A stretch of 64,000 nucleotides of DNA from Rhodococcus phenolicus (GTDB taxonomy: Bacteria > Actinomycetota > Actinomycetes > Mycobacteriales > Mycobacteriaceae). Shown here piece after piece: positions 53,799 to 62,405 of this stretch. The translations under genes were made by a program, and so were the position numbers. The DNA lies in assembly GCF_001646785.1 (NCBI RefSeq), contig NZ_LRRH01000008.1, positions 62,001-126,000 of the forward strand, given 5' to 3'. The notes below the pieces were generated by a model. The model had not been told where the DNA came from, made no database searches, and saw only the letters and a list, made by a program, of their open reading frames with translations. The first letter of the stretch is position 1, and the number at the start of each line of letters is the position of its first letter.

Positions 53799-55205
53799 AT
53801 GGCCGTGGCAACATCGCACGTGTTCGACACCGAGATCCCGCATCCGCCGTGGCGCCTGCCCCTGCTCGGCGATGCGCTGGGCATGTCGCTGAGCACGCCG
53901 GTCCAGAACTCGATGGACATGCACCGCCGGCTCGGCCCCGTCTTCGAACGACGCCCGTTCGGGCTGCGCTTCGTGTTCGTGTGCTCCGGCGAACTCACCG
54001 CCGAACTGTCCGACGACCACCGCTTCGCCAAACACCTCGCGCCCGGGGTCGAGGCCCTGCGCAGCCTCGCCGGGGACGGCCTGTTCACCGCGTTCAACGA
54101 CGAGCCGAACTGGCGGCACGCGCACGAACTGCTCGCTCCCGCGTTCACCCAGTCCGCGATGCGCTCGTACCACACGACGATGTTGGACGTGACCGCCGAT
54201 CTGCTCGACCACTGGGACCGCCGGGCCGCCGCGAACGGTCGCGTGGACGTGGCGGCCGACATGACGAAGCTGACCCTCGAGACGATCGGCCGCACCGGAT
54301 TCAGCTACTCGTTCTCCCCGTTCGAGCGCGAACGTGCGCACCCGTTCGTCGAGGCGATGGTCGGCGGGCTGGCGTTCTCCCAGCGCAGCGCACTGCGGCG
54401 ACTGCCCGTCGTCGGACGGTACCTGTTCCCCAAGGCGAAACGACAGTACGACCTGGATCGCGCGTATCTGCACCGGGTCGTGGACGAGGTCGTCCGCAGC
54501 CGGCAGGCCGCGGGCGACACCGGGCACGACGATCTGCTCGAGCTGATGCTGCGGGCGGCCCGGGAGAACGACCCGAACCGGATCGACGACGAGAACATCC
54601 GCAACCAGGTGCTCACCTTCCTCGTCGCCGGCCATGAAACCACTTCGGGTGCACTGTCGTTCGCGCTCTACTATCTGATGCGCAACCCGGAGGTGTTCGC
54701 CCGCGCACGGGCCGAGGTCGACGCGGTGTGGGGCGACGACGTCCCCGCGTTCGAACAGGTCGCGAAACTGCGGTACGTACGCCGGGTGCTCGACGAAGCT
54801 CTGCGACTGTGGCCGACCGCGCCCGCCTACGCCCGCGAGGCGCGGGAGGACACGATGCTCGGCGGACGGTACCGGCTGAGGAAGGGCGACTGGGTGCTGG
54901 TTCTGCTCCCGTCGGTGCACCGCGACCCCGAGGTGTGGGGTCCCGACGCCGAGGTGTTCGATCCGGATCGCTTTCTGCCCGAACGGGTCCGGGCGCGGGC
55001 GGGGCACGTGTACAAACCGTTCGGAACAGGCGAACGCGCCTGCATCGGACGCCAGTTCGCCCTGCACGAAGCCACGCTGGTTCTGGGAAGTCTGTTGCGC
55101 CGCTTCGATTTCGATCTCGATCCGGCTTACCGGCTGCGGATCGCCGAGCGCCTGACCCTGATGCCGCAGAACCTGCGCCCCACGGTGTCGCGGCGCACCC
55201 GCTGA
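53799..55205 (+). CDS. Stand-alone CYP102-like cytochrome P450
   Basis: P450 of 468 residues that follows the BM3 (CYP102A1) heme domain closely: NWRHAHELLAPAFTQSAMRSYHTTMLDV, I-helix FLVAGHETTSGALSFALYYLM, VLDEALRLWPTAPAYAREAREDTMLGG, and heme loop KPFGTGERACIGRQFALHEATLVLG. It ends where the heme domain ends; no FMN/FAD reductase part follows, and no ferredoxin gene is adjacent. Fatty acid hydroxylation is the family habit. ATG 53799 is used; the ribosome site is weak (GGGGGA). Confidence 0.87.
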   Translation: MAVATSHVFDTEIPHPPWRLPLLGDALGMSLSTPVQNSMDMHRRLGPVFERRPFGLRFVFVCSGELTAELSDDHRFAKHLAPGVEALRSLAGDGLFTAFNDEPNWRHAHELLAPAFTQSAMRSYHTTMLDVTADLLDHWDRRAAANGRVDVAADMTKLTLETIGRTGFSYSFSPFERERAHPFVEAMVGGLAFSQRSALRRLPVVGRYLFPKAKRQYDLDRAYLHRVVDEVVRSRQAAGDTGHDDLLELMLRAARENDPNRIDDENIRNQVLTFLVAGHETTSGALSFALYYLMRNPEVFARARAEVDAVWGDDVPAFEQVAKLRYVRRVLDEALRLWPTAPAYAREAREDTMLGGRYRLRKGDWVLVLLPSVHRDPEVWGPDAEVFDPDRFLPERVRARAGHVYKPFGTGERACIGRQFALHEATLVLGSLLRRFDFDLDPAYRLRIAERLTLMPQNLRPTVSRRTR

Positions 55206-55226
55206 CGCTTGCGGGCACGCCGTCGG

Positions 55227-55496
55227 TCAGCCGCGCGCCGCGATGCGCGCCTGCACCTCGGGACGACGCAACGGCGGGACCGTCGCCGGGGGCTGCCGGC
55301 GCTCCGGCAGGGCGGCGAGCAGCCGTGCGGTGGTCGCGGTGACCTCCGCGACCGCCTGCTCGAACGGTTCGCGGGTGGCATCGGACAGCTTCTGGATACC
55401 GCTGACCTTACGGACGTATTGCCGCGCGGCAGCTTCGATCTCCTCCGCCGTGGCAGCAGGTTCGAGTCCGCGCAGTTCGGTGATGTTCCGGCACAT
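55227..55496 (-). CDS. DUF2277 family protein
   Basis: Protein of 89 residues starting MCRNITELRGLEPAATAEEIEAAARQYVRKVSG, the signature of DUF2277 (MCRNI...LRGLEP...ATxEEI). Compact helical protein of unknown function, widespread in actinobacteria. Convergent with the P450 gene, 21 bp apart. Confidence 0.88.
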   Translation of the reverse strand: MCRNITELRGLEPAATAEEIEAAARQYVRKVSGIQKLSDATREPFEQAVAEVTATTARLLAALPERRQPPATVPPLRRPEVQARIAARG

Positions 55497-55602
55497 GGGT
55501 CCGAGGGTAGTCCCGGTCGGCCGAGTTGACACCGGACCGGAAAATACAGACGTATGGCCCAATTCCGTCGTATCGTCGATCGAACCCTACGGAAGGAGCC
55601 GA

Positions 55603-56007
55603 ATGAGAATCCGATACGTGAGCGCCGCCGCGGCCGTGTTGTCCACCGCAGCAATCGTCCTGACCACTCCCGGTGTCGCCGGTGCGGCGGCCACCGCGGA
55701 TGTCGTCCCGGGACGGGCCCGGGTGAAGGTGACCGTGCACGGTGTGCCCGTGCATCCGGAAAGCTGTCGCGTCGATCCCGATGCCGACGGGGACACCCAG
55801 AGCCTGCCGCTGGAACCGTCGGGAACGATGGTCGCGCACAACGTCGCCCCCGGCCCGCGGCGGGTGGTGGTGTGGTGCCCCGACGGCGGCGTCATCTACC
55901 AGAACGTCGTCCACGTCCTGCCGGCCGATCCGGTCGCCGACGTGGTCGACACGGTGTTCCGCACGGCGGGCAGCAGCGACCGCGTCACCGACCCGACGCT
56001 CCGCTAG
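55603..56007 (+). CDS. Small secreted protein
   Basis: Protein of 134 residues with a signal peptide: RIRYV, hydrophobic SAAAAVLSTAAIVLTTPGVAG, probable cut after AGA-A. The mature part has two cysteines (HPESCRVDPDADG, VVVWCPDGG) that could form a disulfide and a beta-rich pattern. ATG 55603 has GGAAGGAG upstream. No family recognised. Confidence 0.75.
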   Translation: MRIRYVSAAAAVLSTAAIVLTTPGVAGAAATADVVPGRARVKVTVHGVPVHPESCRVDPDADGDTQSLPLEPSGTMVAHNVAPGPRRVVVWCPDGGVIYQNVVHVLPADPVADVVDTVFRTAGSSDRVTDPTLR

Positions 56008-56033
56008 CACCGAATATCGGATCCCGAAGCGAG

Positions 56034-56082
56034 CCGCGGTGTCCGTCCCGCCCCACCCTGCCGGGCAGGACGGACACCGCGG
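56034..56082. terminator. Bidirectional hairpin terminator
   Basis: CCGCGGTGTCCGTCC pairs with GGACGGACACCGCGG (15 bp), with an inner CCTGC/GCAGG hairpin. It separates the convergent secreted-protein gene and fadA6. Confidence 0.85.
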
Positions 56083-56091
56083 GTTCCGCTG

Positions 56092-57246
56092 TCAGGATTC
56101 GATGCGCTCGATGATGGTGACGTTGGCGGTACCGCCGCCCTCGCAGATGGTGAGCAGACCGTAGCGGCCACCGATGCGCTCGAGCTCGTTGAGCAGGGTC
56201 GCCATGAGCTTGGTGCCGGTCGCGCCGAGCGGGTGGCCGAGGGCGATGGCGCCGCCGTTGACGTTGACCTTGGCCGGGTCGGCGCCGATCTCCTTGATCC
56301 ACGCGAGCACGACGGGTGCGAACGCCTCGTTGATCTCGATGAGGTCGATGTCGTCGATCGTCAGGCCGGTCTTCTCGAGGGCGTACTGCGTGGCCGGGAT
56401 CGGCGCCGACAGCATGAAGATCGGGTCGTCGCCGCGGGCGCTCACATGGTGGATGCGGGCGCGGGGCTTGAGTCCGTGCTTCTTCACCGCTTCGTCGGAC
56501 GCGAGCAGCAGTGCGCTGGCGCCGTCGGAGATCTGGCTGGCGACGGCGGCGGTCATCTTGCCACCCTCGACGAGCACGTTCAGACCGGCCATCTTCTCCA
56601 GGCTGGTGTCGCGGGGGCCCTCGTCGACGGTCGCGTCACCGAGCGGAACGATCTCGTTGTCGAAGCGGCCCGCGGCGATCGCCGCCTTGGCGCGTTCGTG
56701 GCTCTGCAGCGCCCACTTCTCGAGGTCCTCGCGGCTGATGTCCCACTTGTCGGCGATCATCTCGGCACCCTTGAACTGGGACACCTCCTGGTTGCCGTAA
56801 CGCTCGGTCCACCCCTTCGACTCGGCCGTGGGGGTGGTGAAGCCGAACTGCTCGCCGACCACCATCGCCGACGAGATCGGGATCTGGCTCATGTTCTGCA
56901 CGCCGCCGGCGACGATCAGGTCGGCGGTGCCGGCGAGGATGGCCTGCGCGCCGAACTGGATGGCCTGCTGGCTCGAACCGCACTGACGATCCACGGTCAC
57001 GCCCGGCACGTGCTGCGGGAGTCCCGCGGCGAGCCACGCCATGCGGGCGATGTTGCCGGCCTGCCCTCCGACGGCGTCGACGCAACCGAACACGACGTCG
57101 TCGACGTCCGACGGGTCGATGCCCGTGCGCTCGACGAGCGCCGCGATGATGTGCGCACCCAGGTCGATCGGGTGGACACCTGCCAGGCCGCCGTTCTTCT
57201 TGCCGATCGGGGTACGCACCGCGTCGACGATGTATGCCTCGGTCAT
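56092..57246 (-). CDS. fadA6: FadA6, HIP-pathway thiolase
   Basis: Thiolase of 384 residues matching Rv3556c, which acts late in C/D-ring breakdown on the ring-opened CoA ester. Complete catalytic set: Cys in TVDRQCGSSQQA, NEAFAP, ALGHPLGATG and the Cys of CEGGGTANVT. ATG 57246 is 8 bp after the kstR2 stop, with AGGAG overlapping that stop. Last gene of the leftward fadE30-ipdF-kstR2-fadA6 run. Confidence 0.94.
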   Translation of the reverse strand: MTEAYIVDAVRTPIGKKNGGLAGVHPIDLGAHIIAALVERTGIDPSDVDDVVFGCVDAVGGQAGNIARMAWLAAGLPQHVPGVTVDRQCGSSQQAIQFGAQAILAGTADLIVAGGVQNMSQIPISSAMVVGEQFGFTTPTAESKGWTERYGNQEVSQFKGAEMIADKWDISREDLEKWALQSHERAKAAIAAGRFDNEIVPLGDATVDEGPRDTSLEKMAGLNVLVEGGKMTAAVASQISDGASALLLASDEAVKKHGLKPRARIHHVSARGDDPIFMLSAPIPATQYALEKTGLTIDDIDLIEINEAFAPVVLAWIKEIGADPAKVNVNGGAIALGHPLGATGTKLMATLLNELERIGGRYGLLTICEGGGTANVTIIERIES

Positions 57247-57254
57247 GGTTGCTC

Positions 57255-57869
57255 CTAGGAGGATTCGGGTCCCGACAGGCCGTCGAGGACGATGCTGAGG
57301 TACTGCTGTGCCACGCGGTCGGCGGTGAGAGCACCGCCGGGCCGGTACCAGCGCACCGCGACCCACACGGTGTCGCGCAGGAACCGGAAGACCAGTTCGA
57401 CGTCGACGTCGGGACGGAAGCTGCCGTCCTCGACGCCCCGTTCGATGACGCCGACCCACAGGTCGCGGAATTCGGTGTTGAGTTCGGCGATGTACGCGAA
57501 CCGCTCGTTGCCGACGAGGTGCTTGGCCTCGTCCTGGTAGATCGCGACCGCCGCGTGCGACTTGTCGATCGACTCGTACGACGCGGTGATGAGCGCCTCG
57601 AGGGTCGCGCGGGAGTCGAGGCCGGCGGCGACGATCTTGCGGTAACGGCCGAACAGGTCGTCGAGGAAGCCGCGGAGGATCTCGTCGACCATCGACTCCT
57701 TCGAATCGAAGTGGTGATAGAGGCTGCCCGAGAGGATCCCCGCCGCGTCGGCGATGTCGCGGACGGTGGTCGCGCGCACGCCACGCGAGGCGAACAGGTC
57801 GGCGGCGATGTCGAGCAGTTCGCCGCGGCGTCCGGACTTTCCGGCGGCGTCGTCACGAGGTGGAGTCAT
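57255..57869 (-). CDS. kstR2: KstR2, TetR repressor of HIP catabolism
   Basis: TetR protein of 204 residues equivalent to Rv3557c; KstR2 is released by HIP-CoA. HTH: GRRGELLDIAADLFASRGVRATTVRDIADAAGILSGSLYHHFDSKESMVDEIL. Located between ipdF and fadA6 in the operon it controls, so it is autoregulated via the box at 59964-59981 unless a promoter lies in the 72-bp gap, which is filled mostly by a hairpin. Confidence 0.93.
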   Translation of the reverse strand: MTPPRDDAAGKSGRRGELLDIAADLFASRGVRATTVRDIADAAGILSGSLYHHFDSKESMVDEILRGFLDDLFGRYRKIVAAGLDSRATLEALITASYESIDKSHAAVAIYQDEAKHLVGNERFAYIAELNTEFRDLWVGVIERGVEDGSFRPDVDVELVFRFLRDTVWVAVRWYRPGGALTADRVAQQYLSIVLDGLSGPESS

Positions 57870-57893
57870 GGGTGCATCCTTTCAAGCGGCCCC

Positions 57894-57933
57894 GTGTGTC
57901 TTTTGTGCCACCGGGGTGGCCACAAAGACACAC
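57894..57933. terminator. Long hairpin between ipdF and kstR2
   Basis: GTGTGTCTTTTGTG pairs with CACAAAGACACAC (one bulged T), and CCAC with GTGG inside. It occupies most of the gap between ipdF stop and kstR2 start on the leftward strand. No T-run follows, so partial termination or attenuation is possible rather than a full stop. Confidence 0.7.
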
Positions 57934-57941
57934 CGGGGTGG

Positions 57942-58742
57942 TCACGCCCGCTGCGAGGAGATCGAGACGACCTCGCCGGTGAGGTAGGTGGTGTAGTCGC
58001 TGGCGAGCATCGCGATGGTCGCGGCGATCTCCCACACGTCCGCGGCCCGCCCGAAGGCTTCGCCGGCGGCGAGGCGGTCGAGCAGCTCCTCGCTGGTGAC
58101 CTTCGCGAGGAACGCGTGCCGCGCGATGGACGGCGCGACCGCGTTGATCCGCACTCCGTATTCGGCGGCTTCGATCGCCGAGCAGCGGGTCAGTGCCATG
58201 ACACCGGCCTTGGCGGCCGCATAGTGCGCCTGCGAGTGCTGGGCCCGCCAGCCGAGGACCGATGCGTTGTTGACGAGCACACCGCCGTGGTCGACGCTGC
58301 GGAAGTAACGCAGCGCAGCGCGGGTGGCGCGGAACGTGCTGGTGAGGGTGATGTCGAGGACGCGGTCCCACTGGTCGTCGGTCATGTCGACGACGGGCGT
58401 CTCACCGCCGAGGCCGGCGTTGTTGACCAGGACGTCGATGCGGCCGAGCTGTTCCGCGGCACCGGTGATCAGCGCGTCGACCTGCTCGGTGGACGAGACG
58501 TCACACACGATCGAGGTGACCTGCTGGTCCGGGAACTCGGCGGCGAGCTTCTCGACGGTCTCGGCGAGGCGGCGTTCGTGGAAGTCGGAGACGAGCACGT
58601 CGCCGCCTTCGAGCAGCGCGCGCCGCGCGGTCGCGAAGCCGATGCCGGTGCCGGCGGCGGCGGTCACGACGACCTTCTTGCCGGCGAGCAGTCCGTGGCC
58701 GGGGGTTTCGACGGGAACTTCCGCCAGGGGTGAAGTGGTCAC
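57942..58742 (-). CDS. ipdF: IpdF, HIP-CoA keto reductase (SDR)
   Basis: SDR of 266 residues corresponding to Rv3559c: KKVVVTAAAGTGIGFATARRALLEGGDVLVSDFHERR, VLVNNAGLGGETPV, VLVNNASVLGWRAQHSQAHYAAAKAGVMALT. IpdF interconverts the 5-keto/5-hydroxy forms of HIP-CoA-type intermediates. GTG 58742 overlaps the fadE30 stop by 4 bp... the overlap is GTGA, 3 bp shared. Part of the leftward KstR2 operon. Confidence 0.92.
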   Translation of the reverse strand: MTTSPLAEVPVETPGHGLLAGKKVVVTAAAGTGIGFATARRALLEGGDVLVSDFHERRLAETVEKLAAEFPDQQVTSIVCDVSSTEQVDALITGAAEQLGRIDVLVNNAGLGGETPVVDMTDDQWDRVLDITLTSTFRATRAALRYFRSVDHGGVLVNNASVLGWRAQHSQAHYAAAKAGVMALTRCSAIEAAEYGVRINAVAPSIARHAFLAKVTSEELLDRLAAGEAFGRAADVWEIAATIAMLASDYTTYLTGEVVSISSQRA

Positions 58743-59947
58743 GCGCGTGCCTCTCGGGGAAGGCCGAGCACCCGCTCGGCGATGATGTTGCGCTGAATTT
58801 CGTTGGAACCGCCGTAGATGGTGTCGGCGCGGGTGAACAGGAACAACCGCTGCCATTCGGCGAGTTCGAGGTGTTCGGGGTCGGTGATCACGGACGGGGT
58901 GCCGGCGTGGTCCTGGTCCGGGCCGACGAGGGAAGCCGCTCCCTGCACGTCCATGGCGAGCTTGCCGAGGTCGCGATGCCAGTTGGCCCACAACAGTTTC
59001 TGCACGGATGCCTGACCGGGGTCGGCGCCGTCGAGGGTGCGCACCGCGTGGGCGCGCATGACGCGCAGGCCGATGCGTGCGCGGGCGATGCGTTCGCGGA
59101 TGTGCGGGTCGTTCGTCGCACCGGATGCTTCGGCGAGCGCGACGATCGCGTCGAGTTCGCGGGCGAACCCGATCTGCTGGCCGAGGGTGGAGACGCCGCG
59201 TTCGAAGGTGAGCAGCGCCATCGCGACCTTCCAGCCGTCTCCGGGCGCGCCGACGACGAGTTCGGCGTCGGTGACGGCGTCGTCGAAGAACACCTCGTTG
59301 AACTCGGAGGTGCCGGTGAGCTGCTGGATGGGCCGGACGGTGATGCCGGGCTGGTCGAGCGGCACGAGCAGGAAGCTCAGGCCCTGGTGCCGGCTCGAGC
59401 CGGGTTCTGTGCGGCACACGACGAACGCCCACTGGGCGACGTGCGCGAGGGACGTCCACACCTTCTGTCCGTTGATCACCCACTTGTCGCCGTCGAGTCG
59501 CGCGGTGGTCGAGACGTTGGCGAGGTCGGACCCGGCGCCGGGCTCGGAGTAGCCCTGGGCCCACAGCTCGGTGACGTTGCGGATGCCGGGCAGGAACCGC
59601 TTCTTCTGCTCGTCGGTTCCGAACGCGACGAGGGTCGGGCCGAGCAGTTCCTCACCGAGGTGGTTGACCCGCGCGGGCGCGTTCGCCTTGGCGTACTCCT
59701 GGTGGAAGATCACCTGCTGTTCGAGGGTCGCACCGCGGCCGCCGTACTCGGTCGGCCATCCGATGCAGGTCCATCCGGCGGCAGCCAGATGTCGATCCCA
59801 GGCGAGCCGTTGTTCGAAGAACTCGTGCTCACTTCCGGGGCCGCCCTTACCTCTGAGCTCGGCGAATTCGCCGGTCAGGTTTTCTTCGAGCCACTGGCGG
59901 ACGGTGGCCGCAAACTCTGCGTTCTCGAGACTCTCGCTCTGATCCAC
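58739..59947 (-). CDS. fadE30: FadE30, HIP-CoA acyl-CoA dehydrogenase
   Basis: Acyl-CoA dehydrogenase of 402 residues matching Rv3560c, which oxidises the propionyl side chain of 5-OH-HIP-CoA. Seen: GWPTEYGGRGATLEQQVIF, LWAQGYSEPGAGSDLANVSTTARLDGDKWVINGQKVWTSLAHVAQW, and the C-terminal DTIYGGSNEIQRNIIAERVLGLPREA. GTG 59947 gives the N-terminus VDQSESLENAEFAATV. Divergent from fadD3 across the KstR2 box. Protein annotated elsewhere with a longer start would overlap fadD3. Confidence 0.94.
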   Translation of the reverse strand: MDQSESLENAEFAATVRQWLEENLTGEFAELRGKGGPGSEHEFFEQRLAWDRHLAAAGWTCIGWPTEYGGRGATLEQQVIFHQEYAKANAPARVNHLGEELLGPTLVAFGTDEQKKRFLPGIRNVTELWAQGYSEPGAGSDLANVSTTARLDGDKWVINGQKVWTSLAHVAQWAFVVCRTEPGSSRHQGLSFLLVPLDQPGITVRPIQQLTGTSEFNEVFFDDAVTDAELVVGAPGDGWKVAMALLTFERGVSTLGQQIGFARELDAIVALAEASGATNDPHIRERIARARIGLRVMRAHAVRTLDGADPGQASVQKLLWANWHRDLGKLAMDVQGAASLVGPDQDHAGTPSVITDPEHLELAEWQRLFLFTRADTIYGGSNEIQRNIIAERVLGLPREARA

Positions 59948-59963
59948 GTCTGTACGATAACCT

Positions 59964-59981
59964 ACCAAGCAATTGCTAGGT
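59964..59981. promoter_or_regulatory. KstR2-type operator, fadE30/fadD3
   Basis: ACCAAGCAATTGCTAGGT, centred on AGCAATTGCT, with CCT/AGG extending the symmetry outwards. It lies 16 bp from the fadE30 GTG and 10 bp from the fadD3 GTG, so both promoters are covered. Confidence 0.87.
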
Positions 59982-59991
59982 AGGGAGCTCA

Positions 59992-61539
59992 GTGACTGCA
60001 CATCCGAGAACCACGCCGGCCGCCCTGGACCGCGCCGCCGGCGACCACGCCGACCGGCTCGCCATCGCCGACGGCGATATTCGTCTGACCTTCGCACAGC
60101 TTCGCGACCAGGTCCGGGACTTCGCCGCCGCGCTCGTCGCGAGCGGACTCGAACCGGGAGGCCGCGTCGCGCTGTGGTCGCCCAACACGTACCACTGGGT
60201 GATCGCCGCACTCGGCACACACTGGGCCGGGGGCGTGCTCGTACCCATCAACACGCGATACACCGGAGCCGAGGCCGCCGACATCGTCGAGCGCGTGCAC
60301 GCCGCGGCGCTCGTCGTCGTCGGCGAGTTCCTCGGAACCGACCGCTACCGCCAGCTGCGCGAGGCCGCACCCGAACTGCACGTGCCCACCGTCGTCCGCG
60401 TCCCGGTCGGCGGCGACGACACTCCCACCGAGAACGTCACGGACTGGGACACCTTCCTGGCACAGGCAACCGAGGACGCCCGCACCGAGGCCGACGCACG
60501 CGCCGCCGCGGTCGGTGCCGACGACGTCTCCGACATCCTGTTCACGTCCGGCACCACCGGCCGCAGCAAGGGCGTGCTCAGCGCACACCGTCAGGCCGTC
60601 GGCGTCGCCCGGGCGTGGGCCGACTGCGCCGAACTGACGGTCGAGGACAACTACCTCATCATCAACCCGTTCTTCCACACCTTCGGATACAAGGCCGGCA
60701 TCCTCGCCGCCCTGCTCTCCGGCACCACCGTGGTGCCGATGGCGGTGTTCGACGTGGAGAGGGTCATGGCGATGGTGTCCGCGGAGCAGATCAGCGTGCT
60801 CCCGGGAGCGCCGACGATCTACCAGAGCATCCTCGATCACCCGCGCCGCGACGAATTCGACCTGTCGAACCTGCGCGTCGCCGTCACCGGGGCCGCACCG
60901 GTGCCCGTCGCACTCGTCGAACGCATGCAGACCGAACTGGCCTTCGACGCGGTGATCACCGCCTACGGCCAGACCGAAGCGGTCGTCGCGACCATGTGCC
61001 GCACCGACGACGACCCGGTCACCGTGTCCACCTCCTCCGGCCGCGCCACCGCCGAGTTCGAGGTCCGCATCGGCGACAAGGGCGAGATCCTGCTGCGCGG
61101 ACCCAATGTGATGCTCGGCTACCTGGACGATCCGGAAGCGACCGCCAAGACCATCGACGCCGACGGCTGGCTCCACACCGGTGACGTCGGAACTCTCGAC
61201 GAGCGCGGCTATCTCGACATCACCGACCGTCTCAAGGACATGTACATCAGCAACGGCTTCAACGTGTACCCGGCCGAGATCGAGGCGGCGTTGCTGCGTC
61301 TGCCCGGCGTGCACGAGGTCGCCGTGATCGGCGTCCCCGACGAGCGCGCCGGCGAAGTCGGGCGCGCCTTCGTCGCGACCCTGCCCGGAGCCGAACTCAC
61401 CGAAGACACGGTGATCGCGTTCTGCAAGGAACGACTCGCGGGCTTCAAGGTCCCCCGTTCGGTGCGATTCGTCGACCACCTGCCCCGGAACCCATCCGGC
61501 AAGGTTCTGAAAAACGTTCTGCGTGAGGAGAAATCATGA
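59992..61539 (+). CDS. fadD3: FadD3, HIP-CoA ligase
   Basis: Acyl-CoA synthetase of 515 residues matching Rv3561, which activates HIP (the steroid C/D-ring propionate) with CoA. Motifs: DILFTSGTTGRSKGVLSAHRQ, ITAYGQTEAVVATMCR, WLHTGDVGTLDERGYLDITDRLKDMYISNGFNVYPAEIEA, and LPRNPSGKVLKN with the catalytic Lys. GTG 59992 follows AGGGAG. First gene of the rightward KstR2 operon; its stop overlaps the next start by 4 bp. Confidence 0.95.
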   Translation: MTAHPRTTPAALDRAAGDHADRLAIADGDIRLTFAQLRDQVRDFAAALVASGLEPGGRVALWSPNTYHWVIAALGTHWAGGVLVPINTRYTGAEAADIVERVHAAALVVVGEFLGTDRYRQLREAAPELHVPTVVRVPVGGDDTPTENVTDWDTFLAQATEDARTEADARAAAVGADDVSDILFTSGTTGRSKGVLSAHRQAVGVARAWADCAELTVEDNYLIINPFFHTFGYKAGILAALLSGTTVVPMAVFDVERVMAMVSAEQISVLPGAPTIYQSILDHPRRDEFDLSNLRVAVTGAAPVPVALVERMQTELAFDAVITAYGQTEAVVATMCRTDDDPVTVSTSSGRATAEFEVRIGDKGEILLRGPNVMLGYLDDPEATAKTIDADGWLHTGDVGTLDERGYLDITDRLKDMYISNGFNVYPAEIEAALLRLPGVHEVAVIGVPDERAGEVGRAFVATLPGAELTEDTVIAFCKERLAGFKVPRSVRFVDHLPRNPSGKVLKNVLREEKS

Positions 61540-62405
61540 CCGTCCCGTTCGAGCCCGATGTCGTCACGTACGAGGTGCGTGACGGGGTCGCGATCGTCAC
61601 CCTGAACCGCCCGGACTACCGCAACGCGCAGAACTCGGTGATGACCTACGCACTCGACGCGGCCTTCGAGCGCGCGGTCGAGGACGACGAGGTCAAGGTG
61701 ATCGTCCTGGCCGGCAACGGCAAGCACTTCTCGGCGGGCCACGACCTGGGCACCCCCGGCCGCGACCACCACGTGCACTACGACAACAAGGCCGTGATGT
61801 GGTGGGACCACGTCGACAAGCCGGGCGGCGACCAGCGCTACGCCCGCGAGATGGAGGTCTACCTCGGGATGTGCCGCCGCTGGCGGGAGATCCCCAAGCC
61901 CGTCATCGCGTCGGTGCAGGGCGCCTGCATCGCCGGCGGCCTCATGCTCGCATGGGTGTGCGACCTGATCGTCGCGTCCGAGGACGCGTTCTTCTCCGAT
62001 CCCGTGGTGCGCATGGGCATTCCGGGTGTCGAGTACTTCGCACACCCGTGGGTGCTCGGTACCCGCTTCGCGAAGGAGATCCTCTACACCGGTGACCGCT
62101 TCACCGCGCAGCGCGCGTACGAGGTCGGCATGGTCAGCCGGGTCGTGCCGCGTGAGGAACTCGAGAGCGAAACCCTGGCATTGGCAGGACGCATCGCCGA
62201 GATGCCACGCTTCGGCCTGGCCCTGACCAAGCGTGCCGTGAACCAGTGCGAGGACCAGATGGGCATGCGCAACGGCATGGACTCGGTGTTCGGCCTGCAC
62301 CACTTCGCGCACTCCTACAACGCCGAGGTCGGCACCGATTCGCTCGGCGGCATGAACGCCAAGTCGATGGCGGCCAGCGCCCGTCCCGTCCAGGAAGGCA
62401 AGTGA
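61536..62405 (+). CDS. echA13: EchA13-like enoyl-CoA hydratase
   Basis: Crotonase-family protein of 289 residues with a characteristic insert after the oxyanion loop: HFSAGHDLGTPGRDHHVHYDNKAVMWWDHVDKPGG. Later: KPVIASVQGACIAGGLMLAWVCDLIVASEDAFFSDPVVRMGIPGVEYFAHPW. It resembles EchA13 (Rv1935c), which in Rhodococcus lies with the KstR2 regulon. The symbol is a best match by memory. Coupled to fadD3 (ATGA) and overlapping fadE31 by 1 bp. Confidence 0.85.
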   Translation: MTVPFEPDVVTYEVRDGVAIVTLNRPDYRNAQNSVMTYALDAAFERAVEDDEVKVIVLAGNGKHFSAGHDLGTPGRDHHVHYDNKAVMWWDHVDKPGGDQRYAREMEVYLGMCRRWREIPKPVIASVQGACIAGGLMLAWVCDLIVASEDAFFSDPVVRMGIPGVEYFAHPWVLGTRFAKEILYTGDRFTAQRAYEVGMVSRVVPREELESETLALAGRIAEMPRFGLALTKRAVNQCEDQMGMRNGMDSVFGLHHFAHSYNAEVGTDSLGGMNAKSMAASARPVQEGK

